64,000 nucleotides of DNA from JAOTZA01 sp965224065. Lineage in GTDB: Bacteria > Acidobacteriota > Thermoanaerobaculia > Multivoradales > JAHEKO01. The notes below the pieces were generated by a model. The model was not told the origin of the DNA and searched no databases. It was given only the letters and a program-made list of their open reading frames with translations. The first letter of the stretch is position 1, and every line of letters starts with the position of its first letter. Where the stretch lies: assembly GCA_965224065.1 (NCBI GenBank), contig CBDCYF010000005.1, positions 682,001 through 746,000 of the forward strand, read 5' to 3'. The translations under genes and the position numbers were made by a program. This document shows positions 42,483-52,936 of this stretch, piece by piece.

Positions 42483-43261
42483 GCGCCGATTGGCTGGAGC
42501 TCATTACCTGGCGGGATTTTGTCGACGTTTTTCTGGTCGCGGTCATCGCCTACAACCTGCTGCTGCTCATACGCGGCACCCGCACGGTCCAGGTGTTGCT
42601 CGGTCTGGTTTTTCTGGCGGCGATCTGGTGGGCGGCGCGCGAGACCCGGCTCACCGTGCTCGAGACCCTGCTGCTCAACTTCATCAAGTTTTTCCCGTTC
42701 GCCGTGATCGTTCTGTTCCGCCGGGAGATCCGCCGGGGGCTGGCCCGGTTTGGGCGCAACCCGCTGCTCGGGTTCGGCTCGCACGAGAAGGTCGAGACCA
42801 CGATCCACGAGATCGTTCTGGCCTCGGGAGCCCTGGCCGCCAAGAGAATCGGCGCCCTGATCGTCATTCAGCGCACCGAGGGCCTGAGAAATTTCATCGA
42901 GAACGGCATCCAGCTCGACGCCAAGGTCTCCTATGACCTGCTGGTCAACATCTTCAGCCCCGACACCCCGCTTCACGACGGAGCGGTCATCGTGAACCAG
43001 GACCGCATCGCCGCCGCCGCGTGCTTTCTGCCGTTGACGCTCGACTCGGAGCTGTCGACCGAGTTCGGCACCCGCCACCGGGCGGCGCTGGGAATCACCG
43101 AAGAGACCGACGCTATGGCCGTGGTGGTCTCCGAGGAGACCGGCACCATCTCGGTGGCGATCGGCGGCAAGCTGACCCGCGGCCTCGAGTCCAAACGGCT
43201 GCGTAACATCCTGTATCAGTATCTGGTCGCCGATCTAACGGCGGCCGAAGGAGCGGCGTGA
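42479..43261 (+). CDS. cdaA: Diadenylate cyclase CdaA
   Basis: This membrane protein condenses two ATP into cyclic di-AMP, a messenger for potassium, osmotic and cell-wall control. It is 260 residues from the ATG at 42479, overlapping the folP stop. Three N-terminal membrane helices (about 10-75) precede the DAC domain, which has the DGAVIV and RHRAALG motifs needed for catalysis. The ybbR gene follows by a four-base GTGA overlap and glmM comes next, the same arrangement as in Firmicutes, where YbbR/CdaR and GlmM tune CdaA activity by direct contact. Confidence 0.95.
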   Translation: MSADWLELITWRDFVDVFLVAVIAYNLLLLIRGTRTVQVLLGLVFLAAIWWAARETRLTVLETLLLNFIKFFPFAVIVLFRREIRRGLARFGRNPLLGFGSHEKVETTIHEIVLASGALAAKRIGALIVIQRTEGLRNFIENGIQLDAKVSYDLLVNIFSPDTPLHDGAVIVNQDRIAAAACFLPLTLDSELSTEFGTRHRAALGITEETDAMAVVVSEETGTISVAIGGKLTRGLESKRLRNILYQYLVADLTAAEGAA

Positions 43262-43938
43262 GCGAGGAGCGGACGCTGTGGGGCCTGCGCGCGCTGGCGC
43301 TAGCCCTGGCCCTGATGGCCTGGATCCTGATCTCTTTTGGGGAGCGGGAGCGCTTTAGCGAGACCCAGGTCGAGCCGCTGGTGCAGTTCACCAACCGTCC
43401 ATCCAATCTGGTTCTTCTCAACACCGATCAGCAGGTCACGCTCCGGCTGCGCGGACCGGTCAGCCGGATGGCGACGATCAACCCGGCCCAGATCAATGTG
43501 CTGGTCGACCTGCGCGGCTATACCCCCGGCACCCACGTCGTCGAGCTGACCTCCGATATCGTCACCCGGCCGCCGGAGATCGACGTGGTGGCGATCGAGC
43601 CCGGAACCCTCTCCATCGATCTGGACCAACAGAAGACCGAGCTGCGCCCCGTCGACCCGGTACTCATCGGCGAGCCCGCCGCGGGCGCGGTGGTCAAGAC
43701 CACCGACGTCGTCCCACGGCAGGTCGCCCTGCGGGGCCCCGAATCGGTACTCCGAAACCTCGATCGGTTACGCACCCGACCGGTGCTCCTCGACGGGCAC
43801 GCCATCGATTTCGCCGAGGAGACGGTCGTCCCCAGCCCGGATCCGCTGGTCCAGGTGCTACAACAGGTCGTCACCGTTCGTATCTCGCTGGAAGTTCCCG
43901 GAACCGAGTCAGCCGACGAGGCTAGCGGAGAAAACTAG
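43258..43938 (+). CDS. ybbR: YbbR-domain protein, CdaA regulator
   Basis: In this 226-residue protein a single membrane helix (about 9-27, LRALALALALMAWILISFG) is followed by YbbR beta domains outside the cytosol. VQFTNRPSNL, VTLRLRGPVSRM and VDLRGYTPGTHVVEL are typical YbbR strand signatures; a second copy (about 120-215) includes VALRGPESVLRNLDRL. YbbR proteins sit with CdaA in the membrane and modulate it. The GTG start overlaps the cdaA stop; glmM starts five bases after its end. Confidence 0.88.
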   Translation: MSEERTLWGLRALALALALMAWILISFGERERFSETQVEPLVQFTNRPSNLVLLNTDQQVTLRLRGPVSRMATINPAQINVLVDLRGYTPGTHVVELTSDIVTRPPEIDVVAIEPGTLSIDLDQQKTELRPVDPVLIGEPAAGAVVKTTDVVPRQVALRGPESVLRNLDRLRTRPVLLDGHAIDFAEETVVPSPDPLVQVLQQVVTVRISLEVPGTESADEASGEN

Positions 43939-43943
43939 ACCTT

Positions 43944-45293
43944 ATGGCTTCGCGTCTCTTTGGCACCGACGGAATCCGCGGCGTCTTTGGCCGGGCACCG
44001 CTCGACCGCTCGACCGTCACCACCGTCGGCGCCGTCCTCGGAGAACGGCTCGGGCGCGGTGCCTCAGTCGTCCTCGGCGGCGACACCCGCGATTCGACTC
44101 CGACCCTGTGCGGCTGGCTGACCGAGGGGCTCTCACGAGCCGGCGCCAGCGCCACGGCGATCGGCACCGCGCCCACGCCGACGGTCGCCCACTTGACTCG
44201 GACGCTCCCCGCCTCCGCCGGGGTCGCCGTCTCGGCCAGCCACAACCCGCATCCGGACAACGGCATCAAGCTCTTTGACTCCGGAGGATCCAAATGGACG
44301 GTCGAGGACGAGCACGCGCTCGAGGAGGCCATCCTGGTGGCCCTGGAGGCCGGCGCGCCCGTGCTGGAAGCCACTTCCGGGAACCTCCAGGTCCGGGAGG
44401 GTCTGATCGAGGGCTATCTCGAGGCGTTGCGCTCCGCCGTGCCCAACGGAGCTCTGGCGGGGATGCGAGTGACCCTCGACACCGCCCACGGTGCCGCGAC
44501 CCCGGTGGCGCAAAGGCTCTTCTCCGAGCTTGGGGCGGAGCCGACGTTACTGGGAGACAGACCCGACGGCCGCAACATCAATCAGGACTGTGGCTCCACC
44601 CACCCCGAGGCCATGGCCCGCCGCACCGTCGAATCCGGGAGCCGGTTGGGGTTCGCTTTCGACGGCGACGCCGACCGGGTGATCGTGGCGGACGAACAGG
44701 GGACCGTCCGCGACGGCGACGCCCTGCTCTATCTGCTGGCGCGGGATCTGCTGGAGCGCGGCCGGCTCGATCCACCGCGCATCGTGGCGACCTCGATGAG
44801 CAATCTGGGGCTCGAGGTCGCCCTCGAGCGGTGCGGGATCGGGATGGTGCGCTGCGACGTCGGCGACCGCGTGGTCGTCCAGGTCCTGCGGAGCGAGGGA
44901 CTGGTTTTGGGCGGCGAGCAATCCGGGCACATCATCCACCTCGAACGCGCCACCACCGGCGATGGCCTGCTGACCGCCCTGATGACCGCCGAGATCGTAG
45001 CGCGCTCCGGGAGGCCGCTCTCCGAGCTGCTGGCGGACTTCGAGCGCTATCCGCAGATCCTCGTCAATGTGAGGGTGCGGGAGAAACCCGATCTGATGTC
45101 GCTGCCCGCAGTCGCCGAAGCCGTCCGTGGTGTCGAGGACGACCTCGGGGCGCGTGGGCGTCTGGTGTTGCGGTACAGCGGCACCGAGCCACTGGCGCGG
45201 GTCATGATCGAGGGGCCCGAGCTCTCCGAGATCGAGCGTCTCGGCACCGTTCTGACCGACGCCATCGCCGCCGAGATCGGGGCGACTTCATGA
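43944..45293 (+). CDS. glmM: Phosphoglucosamine mutase
   Basis: This enzyme interconverts glucosamine-6- and glucosamine-1-phosphate on the way to UDP-N-acetylglucosamine for peptidoglycan and lipid A. It is 449 residues, the family norm. The phosphoserine loop is VSASHNPHPDNGIKLF; the metal-binding loop is FDGDADR; the sugar loop is GEQSGHI and the phosphate-binding end is RYSGTEPLARVMIEG. Its N-terminus RLFGTDGIRG is diagnostic. Placing it after cdaA-ybbR matches systems where GlmM binds and inhibits CdaA. Its stop overlaps the pdxJ start. Confidence 0.96.
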   Translation: MASRLFGTDGIRGVFGRAPLDRSTVTTVGAVLGERLGRGASVVLGGDTRDSTPTLCGWLTEGLSRAGASATAIGTAPTPTVAHLTRTLPASAGVAVSASHNPHPDNGIKLFDSGGSKWTVEDEHALEEAILVALEAGAPVLEATSGNLQVREGLIEGYLEALRSAVPNGALAGMRVTLDTAHGAATPVAQRLFSELGAEPTLLGDRPDGRNINQDCGSTHPEAMARRTVESGSRLGFAFDGDADRVIVADEQGTVRDGDALLYLLARDLLERGRLDPPRIVATSMSNLGLEVALERCGIGMVRCDVGDRVVVQVLRSEGLVLGGEQSGHIIHLERATTGDGLLTALMTAEIVARSGRPLSELLADFERYPQILVNVRVREKPDLMSLPAVAEAVRGVEDDLGARGRLVLRYSGTEPLARVMIEGPELSEIERLGTVLTDAIAAEIGATS

Positions 45294-46006
45294 GCGTCCG
45301 GCTGTCGGTCAACATCGACCATGTGGCGACTCTCCGCCAGGCTCGCCGGGCAGCGTACCCGAGCCCGCTCGAGGCCGCTCGGCTCGCCGAAGGGGCGGGA
45401 GCGCACGGGATCACCGTTCACCTGCGAAGCGACCGGCGTCATATTCAGGATGACGACGTGAGAGCGCTTCGCCAGGCCATAACCGGCAAGCTCAACCTCG
45501 AGATGGCGGTGACCGAGGAGATGATCGGTCTGGCGCTCGAGACCCGCCCCGACCAGGTGAGCCTGGTTCCGGAGCGGCCGGAGGAGGTCACCACCGAAGG
45601 CGGGCTGGACCTGACCGGAGACCACGGCGTCGCCACGGCGGCCGAGCGACTGACCTCGGCGGGCATCTCGGTCTCGGCGTTTGTCGACCCCGAGCCGCGC
45701 CAGATCGCCCTACTCGAGGAGCTCAAGCCTCGCGGAGTCGTCGGCTTCGAGCTCAACACCGACCGCTACACCAAGACGGGCTCGGACGCGGCGGCCGAGC
45801 TCGAGCGGATCGTCCGCTGTGCCGAGCTCGGCGCCCGGGCGGACCTGGCGGTCTACGCGGGCCACGGCCTGACCGTCGAAAACGTCGGTCCAATCGCCGA
45901 CGTGCCCGAGATCGAGGAGCTCAACATCGGCCACTCGATCGTCTCGCGAGCGGTCCTCGTCGGGATGGACGCCGCGGTCCGGGAGATGCTCGCGGCTGTC
46001 AGATAG
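45290..46006 (+). CDS. pdxJ: Pyridoxine 5'-phosphate synthase
   Basis: This TIM-barrel enzyme makes the pyridoxine phosphate ring from 1-deoxyxylulose phosphate and 3-amino-2-oxopropyl phosphate, the last ring step of the DXP-dependent vitamin B6 route. It is 238 residues, full length. LSVNIDHVATLRQARR opens the protein; HLRSDRRHIQDDD, KLNLEMAVTEEM, PERPEEVTTEGGLD and GHGLTVENV are family motifs, with the catalytic His and Glu intact. The ATG overlaps the glmM stop (ATGA). It ends three bases before the end of the small gene on the other strand. Confidence 0.96.
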   Translation: MSVRLSVNIDHVATLRQARRAAYPSPLEAARLAEGAGAHGITVHLRSDRRHIQDDDVRALRQAITGKLNLEMAVTEEMIGLALETRPDQVSLVPERPEEVTTEGGLDLTGDHGVATAAERLTSAGISVSAFVDPEPRQIALLEELKPRGVVGFELNTDRYTKTGSDAAAELERIVRCAELGARADLAVYAGHGLTVENVGPIADVPEIEELNIGHSIVSRAVLVGMDAAVREMLAAVR

Positions 46007-46009
46007 AGG

Positions 46010-46225
46010 CTACCGTTCGAGCTCGATCGGCTCGCCGCCGGTCTCCTCCGCCTCGCTGGCGATGACCACGGTCGATGAGACCGGCAACAGCACCCGGTGC
46101 TGGCTGTCACCAAACTTGAGGTTGACCTCGTAGTAGCCGTGGGGGCTGACGCTCAAAAGCGTCCCCTTGGCCCCCTTGACGCCCAGGATCTGATTGTGGA
46201 CGAGAACCTGTGTCGGCAGCTCCAT
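46010..46225 (-). CDS. Small conserved-looking protein, unknown function
   Basis: The 71-residue protein contains a compact beta pattern (TQVLVHNQILGVKGAKGTLL, GYYEVNLKFGDSQHRVLLPV) like a small SH3- or carbohydrate-type barrel, with an acidic tail. A GGAGG site seven bases before the ATG, inside the end of the sigma-54 regulator gene, argues that it is real and co-expressed with that regulator. I do not recognise the family. Confidence 0.55.
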   Translation of the reverse strand: MELPTQVLVHNQILGVKGAKGTLLSVSPHGYYEVNLKFGDSQHRVLLPVSSTVVIASEAEETGGEPIELER

Positions 46226-46226
46226 G

Positions 46227-47609
<1,383 letters not shown>

Positions 47610-47659
47610 GAACGCTCCTTCATGACCGCGCCATTGTGGCATAGTCGCCTGCGGTCAGT

Positions 47660-49837
47660 ATGCGGATTCCAGGGCTTCAGAACGAGGACTCGACCACCCT
47701 CGAGGGGACGGTCGAACGGGTGACTTACGAAAATCCCGAAAACGGCTGGAGCGTCCTGAGACTGACGACCGCCAAGGGTGGCTCTACGGTGGTCGTGGGG
47801 CGGTTGCCCGGGATTTCCGTGGGCGAGAACCTCCGGCTCACCGGCGCCTGGGTCACCGACCGCAAGTACGGGCGCCAGTTTCAGGCCGATTCGTTTCTGC
47901 CGATCGAGCCCAAGACGATCGAGGGAATCCAACGCTATCTGGGCTCGGGGCTTTTACCCGGGATCGGCAAGGTCATGGCCAAGCGCCTGGTGGCCCGCTT
48001 TGGCGACGACACGCTGCGGATCCTCGATCGCGAGCCGGAGCGGCTGTCGGAGATCCCCGGCATCGGACCCAAACGGCGCGCGCGGATCGCCGAGGCCTGG
48101 CGGACACAGCGCGCGGTGCGCGACGTCATGGTCTTTCTCCAGAGTCACGGGATCTCGACGCGGTTCGCTACCAAGATCCTCAAGAAATACGACGACCGAG
48201 CCGTTGCCGTGGTCAAAAAAGACCCCTTTCGGCTGGCCGAAGACATCTCGGGGATCGGGTTCGCGGCCGCCGATCGGATCGCCGAGAGCCTTGGCCTGGC
48301 AAACGACTCCGAGGAGCGTGCCGCCGCCGGGGTCCTGTACGCCATGCGCCAGGCGGCCACCCGCGGGCACCTGTTTCAGTACCAGCAGACCTTGGTGGAC
48401 GCCGCGGCCGAGATCCTGACCCTGGAGCCGGCGCGGATCGAAAAGGCGATCGGCGCGCTGACCGAGCGTGGCCGGTTGCGTCGCGAGACCGGAGACCCGC
48501 GCGGCAGCCGGCTCTATCTCGCCGACCTCCACGCCGCCGAGGTCTCGATCGCCAGCGATATCGGCCGGCTCCGGACCGCTCGCGGGCATTCTGTAGAGAT
48601 CGATGTCGAGAAGGCCCTGGCCTGGTTCGAACAGCGCGAACGGGTCCGACTGGCCCCCGTTCAGCGGCACGCTATCGAACTCGCCCTGTCGCACAATCTG
48701 CTCGTCATCACCGGCGGGCCGGGGACCGGCAAAACGACTCTGGTCGACGGAGTCGTGGCGATCCTGGCGCGCAAACGGCAGCGGGTCCTGCTCGCCGCGC
48801 CGACCGGGCGGGCCGCCAAGCGCCTGCAGGAATCGACCGGCGCCGAGGTCAAGACCGTCCACCGCCTACTGGAATACGACCCGCGCCTGGGAGGCTTCCG
48901 CCGTCACCGCGGCCGTCCGTTGGAAGCCGACTTGGTGGTCATCGACGAGGCATCGATGCTCGACGTCGAGCTCGCCCGATCGCTTTTCGAGGCCCTGGCG
49001 GATGGCAGCCGGCTGGTCCTGGTGGGGGACGTAGATCAGCTTCCGTCGGTCGGTCCCGGCCAGGTGCTGGGCGACCTGATCGACTCCGGGGCGGTCAGCG
49101 TCGTGCGGCTCGAAGAGGTTTTTCGCCAGGCCGAGGCCAGCCGTATCGTATTGAACGCCCACCGTATCCACCGCGGCGAGCGGCCCCTGACGGCAGACGC
49201 CCGCGATTCGGATTTCTTCTTTATTCGCCGCGGCGAGCCGCAGGAGATCCTGGACACTCTGCTCCATCTCGTCGGCGAGCGAATTCCCAACAGCTTCGAG
49301 CTGGATCCCGCCAACGACATCCAGGTGTTGACCCCGATGCGGCGCGGGCTGCTGGGCACCGAGAACCTCAACCGGGAGCTGCAGGCGCTGCTCAACCCCG
49401 ACGGACGTCCGACCAGCGAGAGCGGCCGGCTGCGCACCGGTGACCGGGTGATGCAGGTGCGCAACAACTACGACCTGGAGGTCTTCAACGGCGACATCGG
49501 CCGGGTTCGCTCGAGCCACCGGGAGGACCGCAGGCTGATCGTCTCCTTTGACGATCGGTTGGTCGAATACCGAACCTCCGATGTCGACGAGCTCACCCTG
49601 GCCTATGCCACCACAGTGCACAAGTCGCAGGGCTCCGAGTACCGCTGTGTCGTGCTGCCGCTGCACACCCAGCACTTTGTGATGCTGCAGCGCAACCTGC
49701 TCTACACCGCCGTGACCCGCGCCCGCGACCTGATGATTTTGCTCGGGGATTCCCGCGCGCTGGACCTGGCACTGAGAAACCAGGAGCAGCGGGAGAGGCT
49801 CAGCGGGCTCAAGGACCGGCTGAGGGAACTCAAGTGA
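47660..49837 (+). CDS. recD2: RecD2 family ATP-dependent DNA helicase
   Basis: The 725-residue SF1B helicase starts TTLEGTVERVTYENPENGW, typical of stand-alone RecD2 (not part of RecBCD). Helix-hairpin-helix repeats occupy about 85-190 (LPGIGKVMAKRLV, IPGIGPKRRARI). Walker A is GGPGTGKT, motif II is VIDEASMLD, motif III is LVGDVDQLPSVGPG, and the C-terminal motifs include TVHKSQGSEY and YTAVTRAR. It unwinds DNA 5' to 3' and has roles in replication fork repair and mismatch-linked stability in other bacteria. There is hardly any leader between this gene and the divergent regulator (50 bases), and no ribosome site is seen. Confidence 0.94.
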   Translation: MRIPGLQNEDSTTLEGTVERVTYENPENGWSVLRLTTAKGGSTVVVGRLPGISVGENLRLTGAWVTDRKYGRQFQADSFLPIEPKTIEGIQRYLGSGLLPGIGKVMAKRLVARFGDDTLRILDREPERLSEIPGIGPKRRARIAEAWRTQRAVRDVMVFLQSHGISTRFATKILKKYDDRAVAVVKKDPFRLAEDISGIGFAAADRIAESLGLANDSEERAAAGVLYAMRQAATRGHLFQYQQTLVDAAAEILTLEPARIEKAIGALTERGRLRRETGDPRGSRLYLADLHAAEVSIASDIGRLRTARGHSVEIDVEKALAWFEQRERVRLAPVQRHAIELALSHNLLVITGGPGTGKTTLVDGVVAILARKRQRVLLAAPTGRAAKRLQESTGAEVKTVHRLLEYDPRLGGFRRHRGRPLEADLVVIDEASMLDVELARSLFEALADGSRLVLVGDVDQLPSVGPGQVLGDLIDSGAVSVVRLEEVFRQAEASRIVLNAHRIHRGERPLTADARDSDFFFIRRGEPQEILDTLLHLVGERIPNSFELDPANDIQVLTPMRRGLLGTENLNRELQALLNPDGRPTSESGRLRTGDRVMQVRNNYDLEVFNGDIGRVRSSHREDRRLIVSFDDRLVEYRTSDVDELTLAYATTVHKSQGSEYRCVVLPLHTQHFVMLQRNLLYTAVTRARDLMILLGDSRALDLALRNQEQRERLSGLKDRLRELK

Positions 49838-49908
49838 CCGGACGGCCGGCAGGGGCGCGGGCCGCTTCAGTACGGGTAGGGACGGGTGTGGCCGGGTGGC
49901 ACGTGTAG

Positions 49909-50108
49909 GGGCGGGGCTTGCCTCCGCCCGGGAGGGCGCAAGGGCCTCCCCCACAAGAAGAAGACGAACCGGTTCGTGAGCCGTAGGGCCGGGACAAGCC
50001 CGGCCCCCACGACGGGAGTGGCAAGGCACGGTAAAACCGACCGCTTCAGTGCACATAGGGGCGGGTGTGGCCGGCTGGCACATGTAGGGGCGGGGCTTGC
50101 CCCCGCCC
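49909..50108. repeat. Second cluster of palindromic repeats
   Basis: The 278 bases between the convergent ends of recD2 and the next gene hold no gene. Hairpin arms GGGCGGGG/CCCCGCCC with loop CTTGC occur at 49909-49929 (one mismatch) and 50088-50108, and arms GGGAGGGC/GCCCTCCC with loop GCAAG at 49930-49950 (one mismatch, directly adjoining the first). Phrases such as CCGCTTCAGT and GTGTGGCCGG also recur within the block. The family is the same as at 10685-10945. Confidence 0.7.
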
Positions 50109-50115
50109 GCGACGG

Positions 50116-51723
50116 TCAGGAGTCGGAATCCGGCTCGTCCGGCGCTTCCGCGGGTTCTACCACCTCCGGCTCCGAGCCGAAATCCGCTTCCCAATCGGCC
50201 GGCGCAACTCCACCGGCCGGCGCGTCTCCGCCAGGAGGTGGCGGCGGCGTCCCCGCGGCCAGCGCTGCCGCCGGCTCGCCGCCGGGGCGGGTCCCAAACC
50301 GGCTGAGGATCGCCGCTCCGAGGCCCACCGTCCACGCCAGGTAGCCGAGCAGGCACCCGAAGAGCGCGAACATCGCGGCGAAGAACGACAGCGGACCCCA
50401 CCCGAAGTCGAGCACCTCGGCGATCAGCGACCAAATATGCAGCAGTCCGATGCCGAGCAAAAGAACCAGGTAGGGGCTGCCCAGGCTCCACCCAAAGCGC
50501 TCCTCCAGCCAGTTGCCCAAGCGGTACGCCACCGCGGTATATCCGAGAAAAGCCGCCAGAACGACTCCCAGAACAAAGAACGGAACCAGAATCAGCAGCG
50601 GGATCCCGATCACCGAGATCAGCAGAATCAAGCAGACCATCACCAGCAAAGGCACGAACAGGATCTGTGCCAGCAGACCGACGAGTCCCGACTTCCAGGG
50701 TTCGGCAACGGCTTTTGCGCCGACTCGTTCGACCGGGTTGCGCGCCAGCAACAGCACCAGGCAAGCCAGCAGCGCGAAAAGCCCGAGCGCCAGGAGGCTC
50801 CAACCCACCTCCAAGGCGTGCCCAAACGGGGAGTGCTGCGCCCAGGGCTTGCGAATGCGAAAGCTATGCGTTTGATCGGTCTCATCGTCGCTGTCCCAAT
50901 CCCAGTCCCAGCTCCCAAAGCTGATCCCGGCGTCGAACGGAACCTGCACCACCTGACCCAGCACCTCGGCGCCGTCGGCCCGGTCCACCGAGCCGCCGAC
51001 GCTCACCACGTCGCCTTGCACCTCCGCGCCGTCTTCGAGCTCGACCGATCCGCCGATCACCGCCAGATCGCCACCGATCTCACCGCTGATCTCCGCCGAT
51101 CCGCCGATAACCGCGGCGTCGCCGATCACACGTCCGCGCACTTCCAGACGGCCTCCAAAGACCACCGCGTCGCGCGAGACCTCGTCTTCTTCGACGATCA
51201 GCGACGAGGCCACGACCACGCGGTTGTCGGCGCGTTCGCGACGCGAACGCGATCGCTCTCTCCGCTCGGATCGCTCCGCCTCTTCGAGCTCCTCGGCATC
51301 GGCACCGGACTCGGGTTCGGTCGTCCCCTGCTCGGATTGCTCGGATTGCTCGGCGTCTCCGTCGAGCAGAGCGCGCAGCTCCGCCATTTCCAGCTCCGCC
51401 AGGGCGCGAACGGACGAACTGGAGTCGCCCAAACGAGCCTCCAGTTCGTCACCCGAGACCGCGACCCCGTCGAGAAAGATCTCGCCACCGTTCAACTCGA
51501 TCGTAGACACTTCGCCCTCGCCCGCCAGCGGCTCGAGCACCACGGTGTCGCGGAGCACCAGCACCCGGAAGTCGTCGGAGATCCCGGCTAGCAGGGTCTC
51601 GATCGACTCGTCCTGGGCACGGGCCGCTGTCGCCGACACCAGCGCGGCGAGAACCAATGCGGAACAGACGGCCACTCGCCAACGGCCGCGGTATCGATGG
51701 GATTTGCTCGAGTCGCTATACAT
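50116..51723 (-). CDS. Membrane protein with extracytoplasmic beta-helix repeats (bactofilin-like)
   Basis: The 535-residue protein has a signal peptide at 1-36 (cleavage near ARAQ). A first domain is followed by an acidic and Ser-Arg-rich linker (about 120-165). Residues about 168-265 are short regular repeats such as RDAVVFGGRLEVRGRVIG, DAAVIGGSAEISGEIGG and DLAVIGGSVELEDGAEV, a beta-helix like the polymer-forming bactofilin fold, but outside the cytosol here. Four or five membrane helices follow (about 305-475), then a Pro/Gly/acidic tail. Its ATG lies inside the end of the probable anti-sigma gene, so it is part of the sigma-factor operon. Possibly an envelope scaffold or stress effector; unproven. 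Confidence 0.65.
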   Translation of the reverse strand: MYSDSSKSHRYRGRWRVAVCSALVLAALVSATAARAQDESIETLLAGISDDFRVLVLRDTVVLEPLAGEGEVSTIELNGGEIFLDGVAVSGDELEARLGDSSSSVRALAELEMAELRALLDGDAEQSEQSEQGTTEPESGADAEELEEAERSERRERSRSRRERADNRVVVASSLIVEEDEVSRDAVVFGGRLEVRGRVIGDAAVIGGSAEISGEIGGDLAVIGGSVELEDGAEVQGDVVSVGGSVDRADGAEVLGQVVQVPFDAGISFGSWDWDWDSDDETDQTHSFRIRKPWAQHSPFGHALEVGWSLLALGLFALLACLVLLLARNPVERVGAKAVAEPWKSGLVGLLAQILFVPLLVMVCLILLISVIGIPLLILVPFFVLGVVLAAFLGYTAVAYRLGNWLEERFGWSLGSPYLVLLLGIGLLHIWSLIAEVLDFGWGPLSFFAAMFALFGCLLGYLAWTVGLGAAILSRFGTRPGGEPAAALAAGTPPPPPGGDAPAGGVAPADWEADFGSEPEVVEPAEAPDEPDSDS

Positions 51724-52258
51724 GATTCACGCTCCCCTCAGAAGCTACGAGTCGGGTTAACAGGCCAAAGGCCGTGAGGCTCACCAACAACCCCGCCACC
51801 AACGCGGTCAAGGACGACGGATTGACCAATGCCGAGGCGACGGCGCCGGCCACCCGGTTGACACCGTCCCAAAAAGCGAGGCTGCGGGCGACCTGTTGGG
51901 AAGCCGCGGTCAGCAGACCGATCCCCCAGCCCACCGCGTGCTCGCCGCCGCCGCTGCGGACAAACGCGCTCGCCATGCCCCCCAGAAGAAAGACCGAGAT
52001 CGCCGCCAGCAGGAGCGCCGCGGCTGCGCCCACCTTGAAAGCCCATTCCAGAAAGGGCGATACCGGCGCCTCGGTCTGACGGACCGCCGACCAGGCGGGG
52101 GAGAGCCGGGCCATCGTCCGGGCGACAAAATCGGGCGCCGGTGATTCGGCGGAGCGGGCACGAAAGGCGGCGGTCAGACGCCGCTCGGCCTCTTGCGTTC
52201 GGCCTTCGGCCTCCGCAGCGAGCCAGCCTTTCAGGGCCTTTTTGAGTCTCCAGTTCAC
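51716..52258 (-). CDS. Membrane protein, probable anti-sigma partner
   Basis: The 180-residue protein starts at a GTG after GAGGAGA. The N-terminal 65 residues are charged and cytosolic, with a helix (LKKALKGWLAAEAEGRTQEA) and a DFVARTMARL segment, as in zinc-less anti-sigma domains. Membrane helices occupy about 73-95, and likely 108-130 and 150-170. Placed right after an ECF sigma factor and before the large membrane protein, it is a good candidate for the anti-sigma factor, but no cysteine-histidine anti-sigma motif is present, so this rests on position. Confidence 0.5.
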   Translation of the reverse strand: MNWRLKKALKGWLAAEAEGRTQEAERRLTAAFRARSAESPAPDFVARTMARLSPAWSAVRQTEAPVSPFLEWAFKVGAAAALLLAAISVFLLGGMASAFVRSGGGEHAVGWGIGLLTAASQQVARSLAFWDGVNRVAGAVASALVNPSSLTALVAGLLVSLTAFGLLTRLVASEGSVNHV

Positions 52259-52339
52259 CCGATCTCTCCTCTCAAAAAGCGTTACGAGCCGTTCCTGACC
52301 ATTGTTTCGCAGCCGGCTTCTCTTACGGCAGCGGTTACT

Positions 52340-52936
52340 TCAGTCAATTTTCCCCTGTGGGCCAAACCCCATCGCCCGCAGGCGGGTGGCCAACTGCCGC
52401 CGGGCGCGGTAAATGTGGGTCTTGACGGTCCCGAGGGGCAGGCCGATGACCTCGGCGATCTCTTCGTACGCCAGGCCCTCCTGGAACCTGAGCGTCAGCA
52501 CTTCTGCGTACTCAGGGCGCAGCTCCGCAAGCGCCTCCTCGAAACACCGGGTGAGGTCGCGTCGCAAGGCCGCTCCCTCCGGGTTGTCCAGCGGTGCCGC
52601 CGCCAGGATGTCGATCGGGTCTTGCCGGTCGTCGTCGACCTCCAGCGGCACGGTATCGACCACACGCTTCCGCAAATGATCGATGGCGGTGTTGTGCGCG
52701 ATGCTGAAAAGCCAGCTCGAGAACTTGCGGTTGCGGTCAAAAGTCGCCAGCGCGCGGAAGGCCTTGATAAAGGACTCCTGCGCCAGATCCTCCGCCGTCG
52801 CCCGATCGCGTACCAGGCGGAGAATGACGGAGAACACCGGTCTCTGATAGCGCTCGACAAGCGCGCGAAACCCGTCCGGATCCCCCTCGAGCGCGCGCTC
52901 GACGAACCCACGGTCTTGCTCAACTTGGTCGCGCAC
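52340..52936 (-). CDS. ECF-type RNA polymerase sigma factor
   Basis: The 198-residue RpoE-like protein has region 2 with VFSVILRLVRDRATAEDLAQ and ESFIKAFRALATFDRNRKFSSWL, and region 4 with LPLGTVKTHIYRARRQL as the helix-turn-helix. The linker is somewhat long (about 95-125). The GTG start overlaps the uppP end by 17 bases; the exact start is not certain. It is followed by a membrane protein gene (81 bases on) that may be its anti-sigma factor, and by a large membrane protein. The link to uppP suggests control of envelope stress. Target promoters were not identified. Confidence 0.9.
   Translation of the reverse strand: MRDQVEQDRGFVERALEGDPDGFRALVERYQRPVFSVILRLVRDRATAEDLAQESFIKAFRALATFDRNRKFSSWLFSIAHNTAIDHLRKRVVDTVPLEVDDDRQDPIDILAAAPLDNPEGAALRRDLTRCFEEALAELRPEYAEVLTLRFQEGLAYEEIAEVIGLPLGTVKTHIYRARRQLATRLRAMGFGPQGKID

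Noticed and set aside
44294..45289. An extended open frame upstream of pdxJ
   Set aside because: The added part is Arg/Gly-rich and overlaps glmM; the family N-terminus fits the ATG at 45290.
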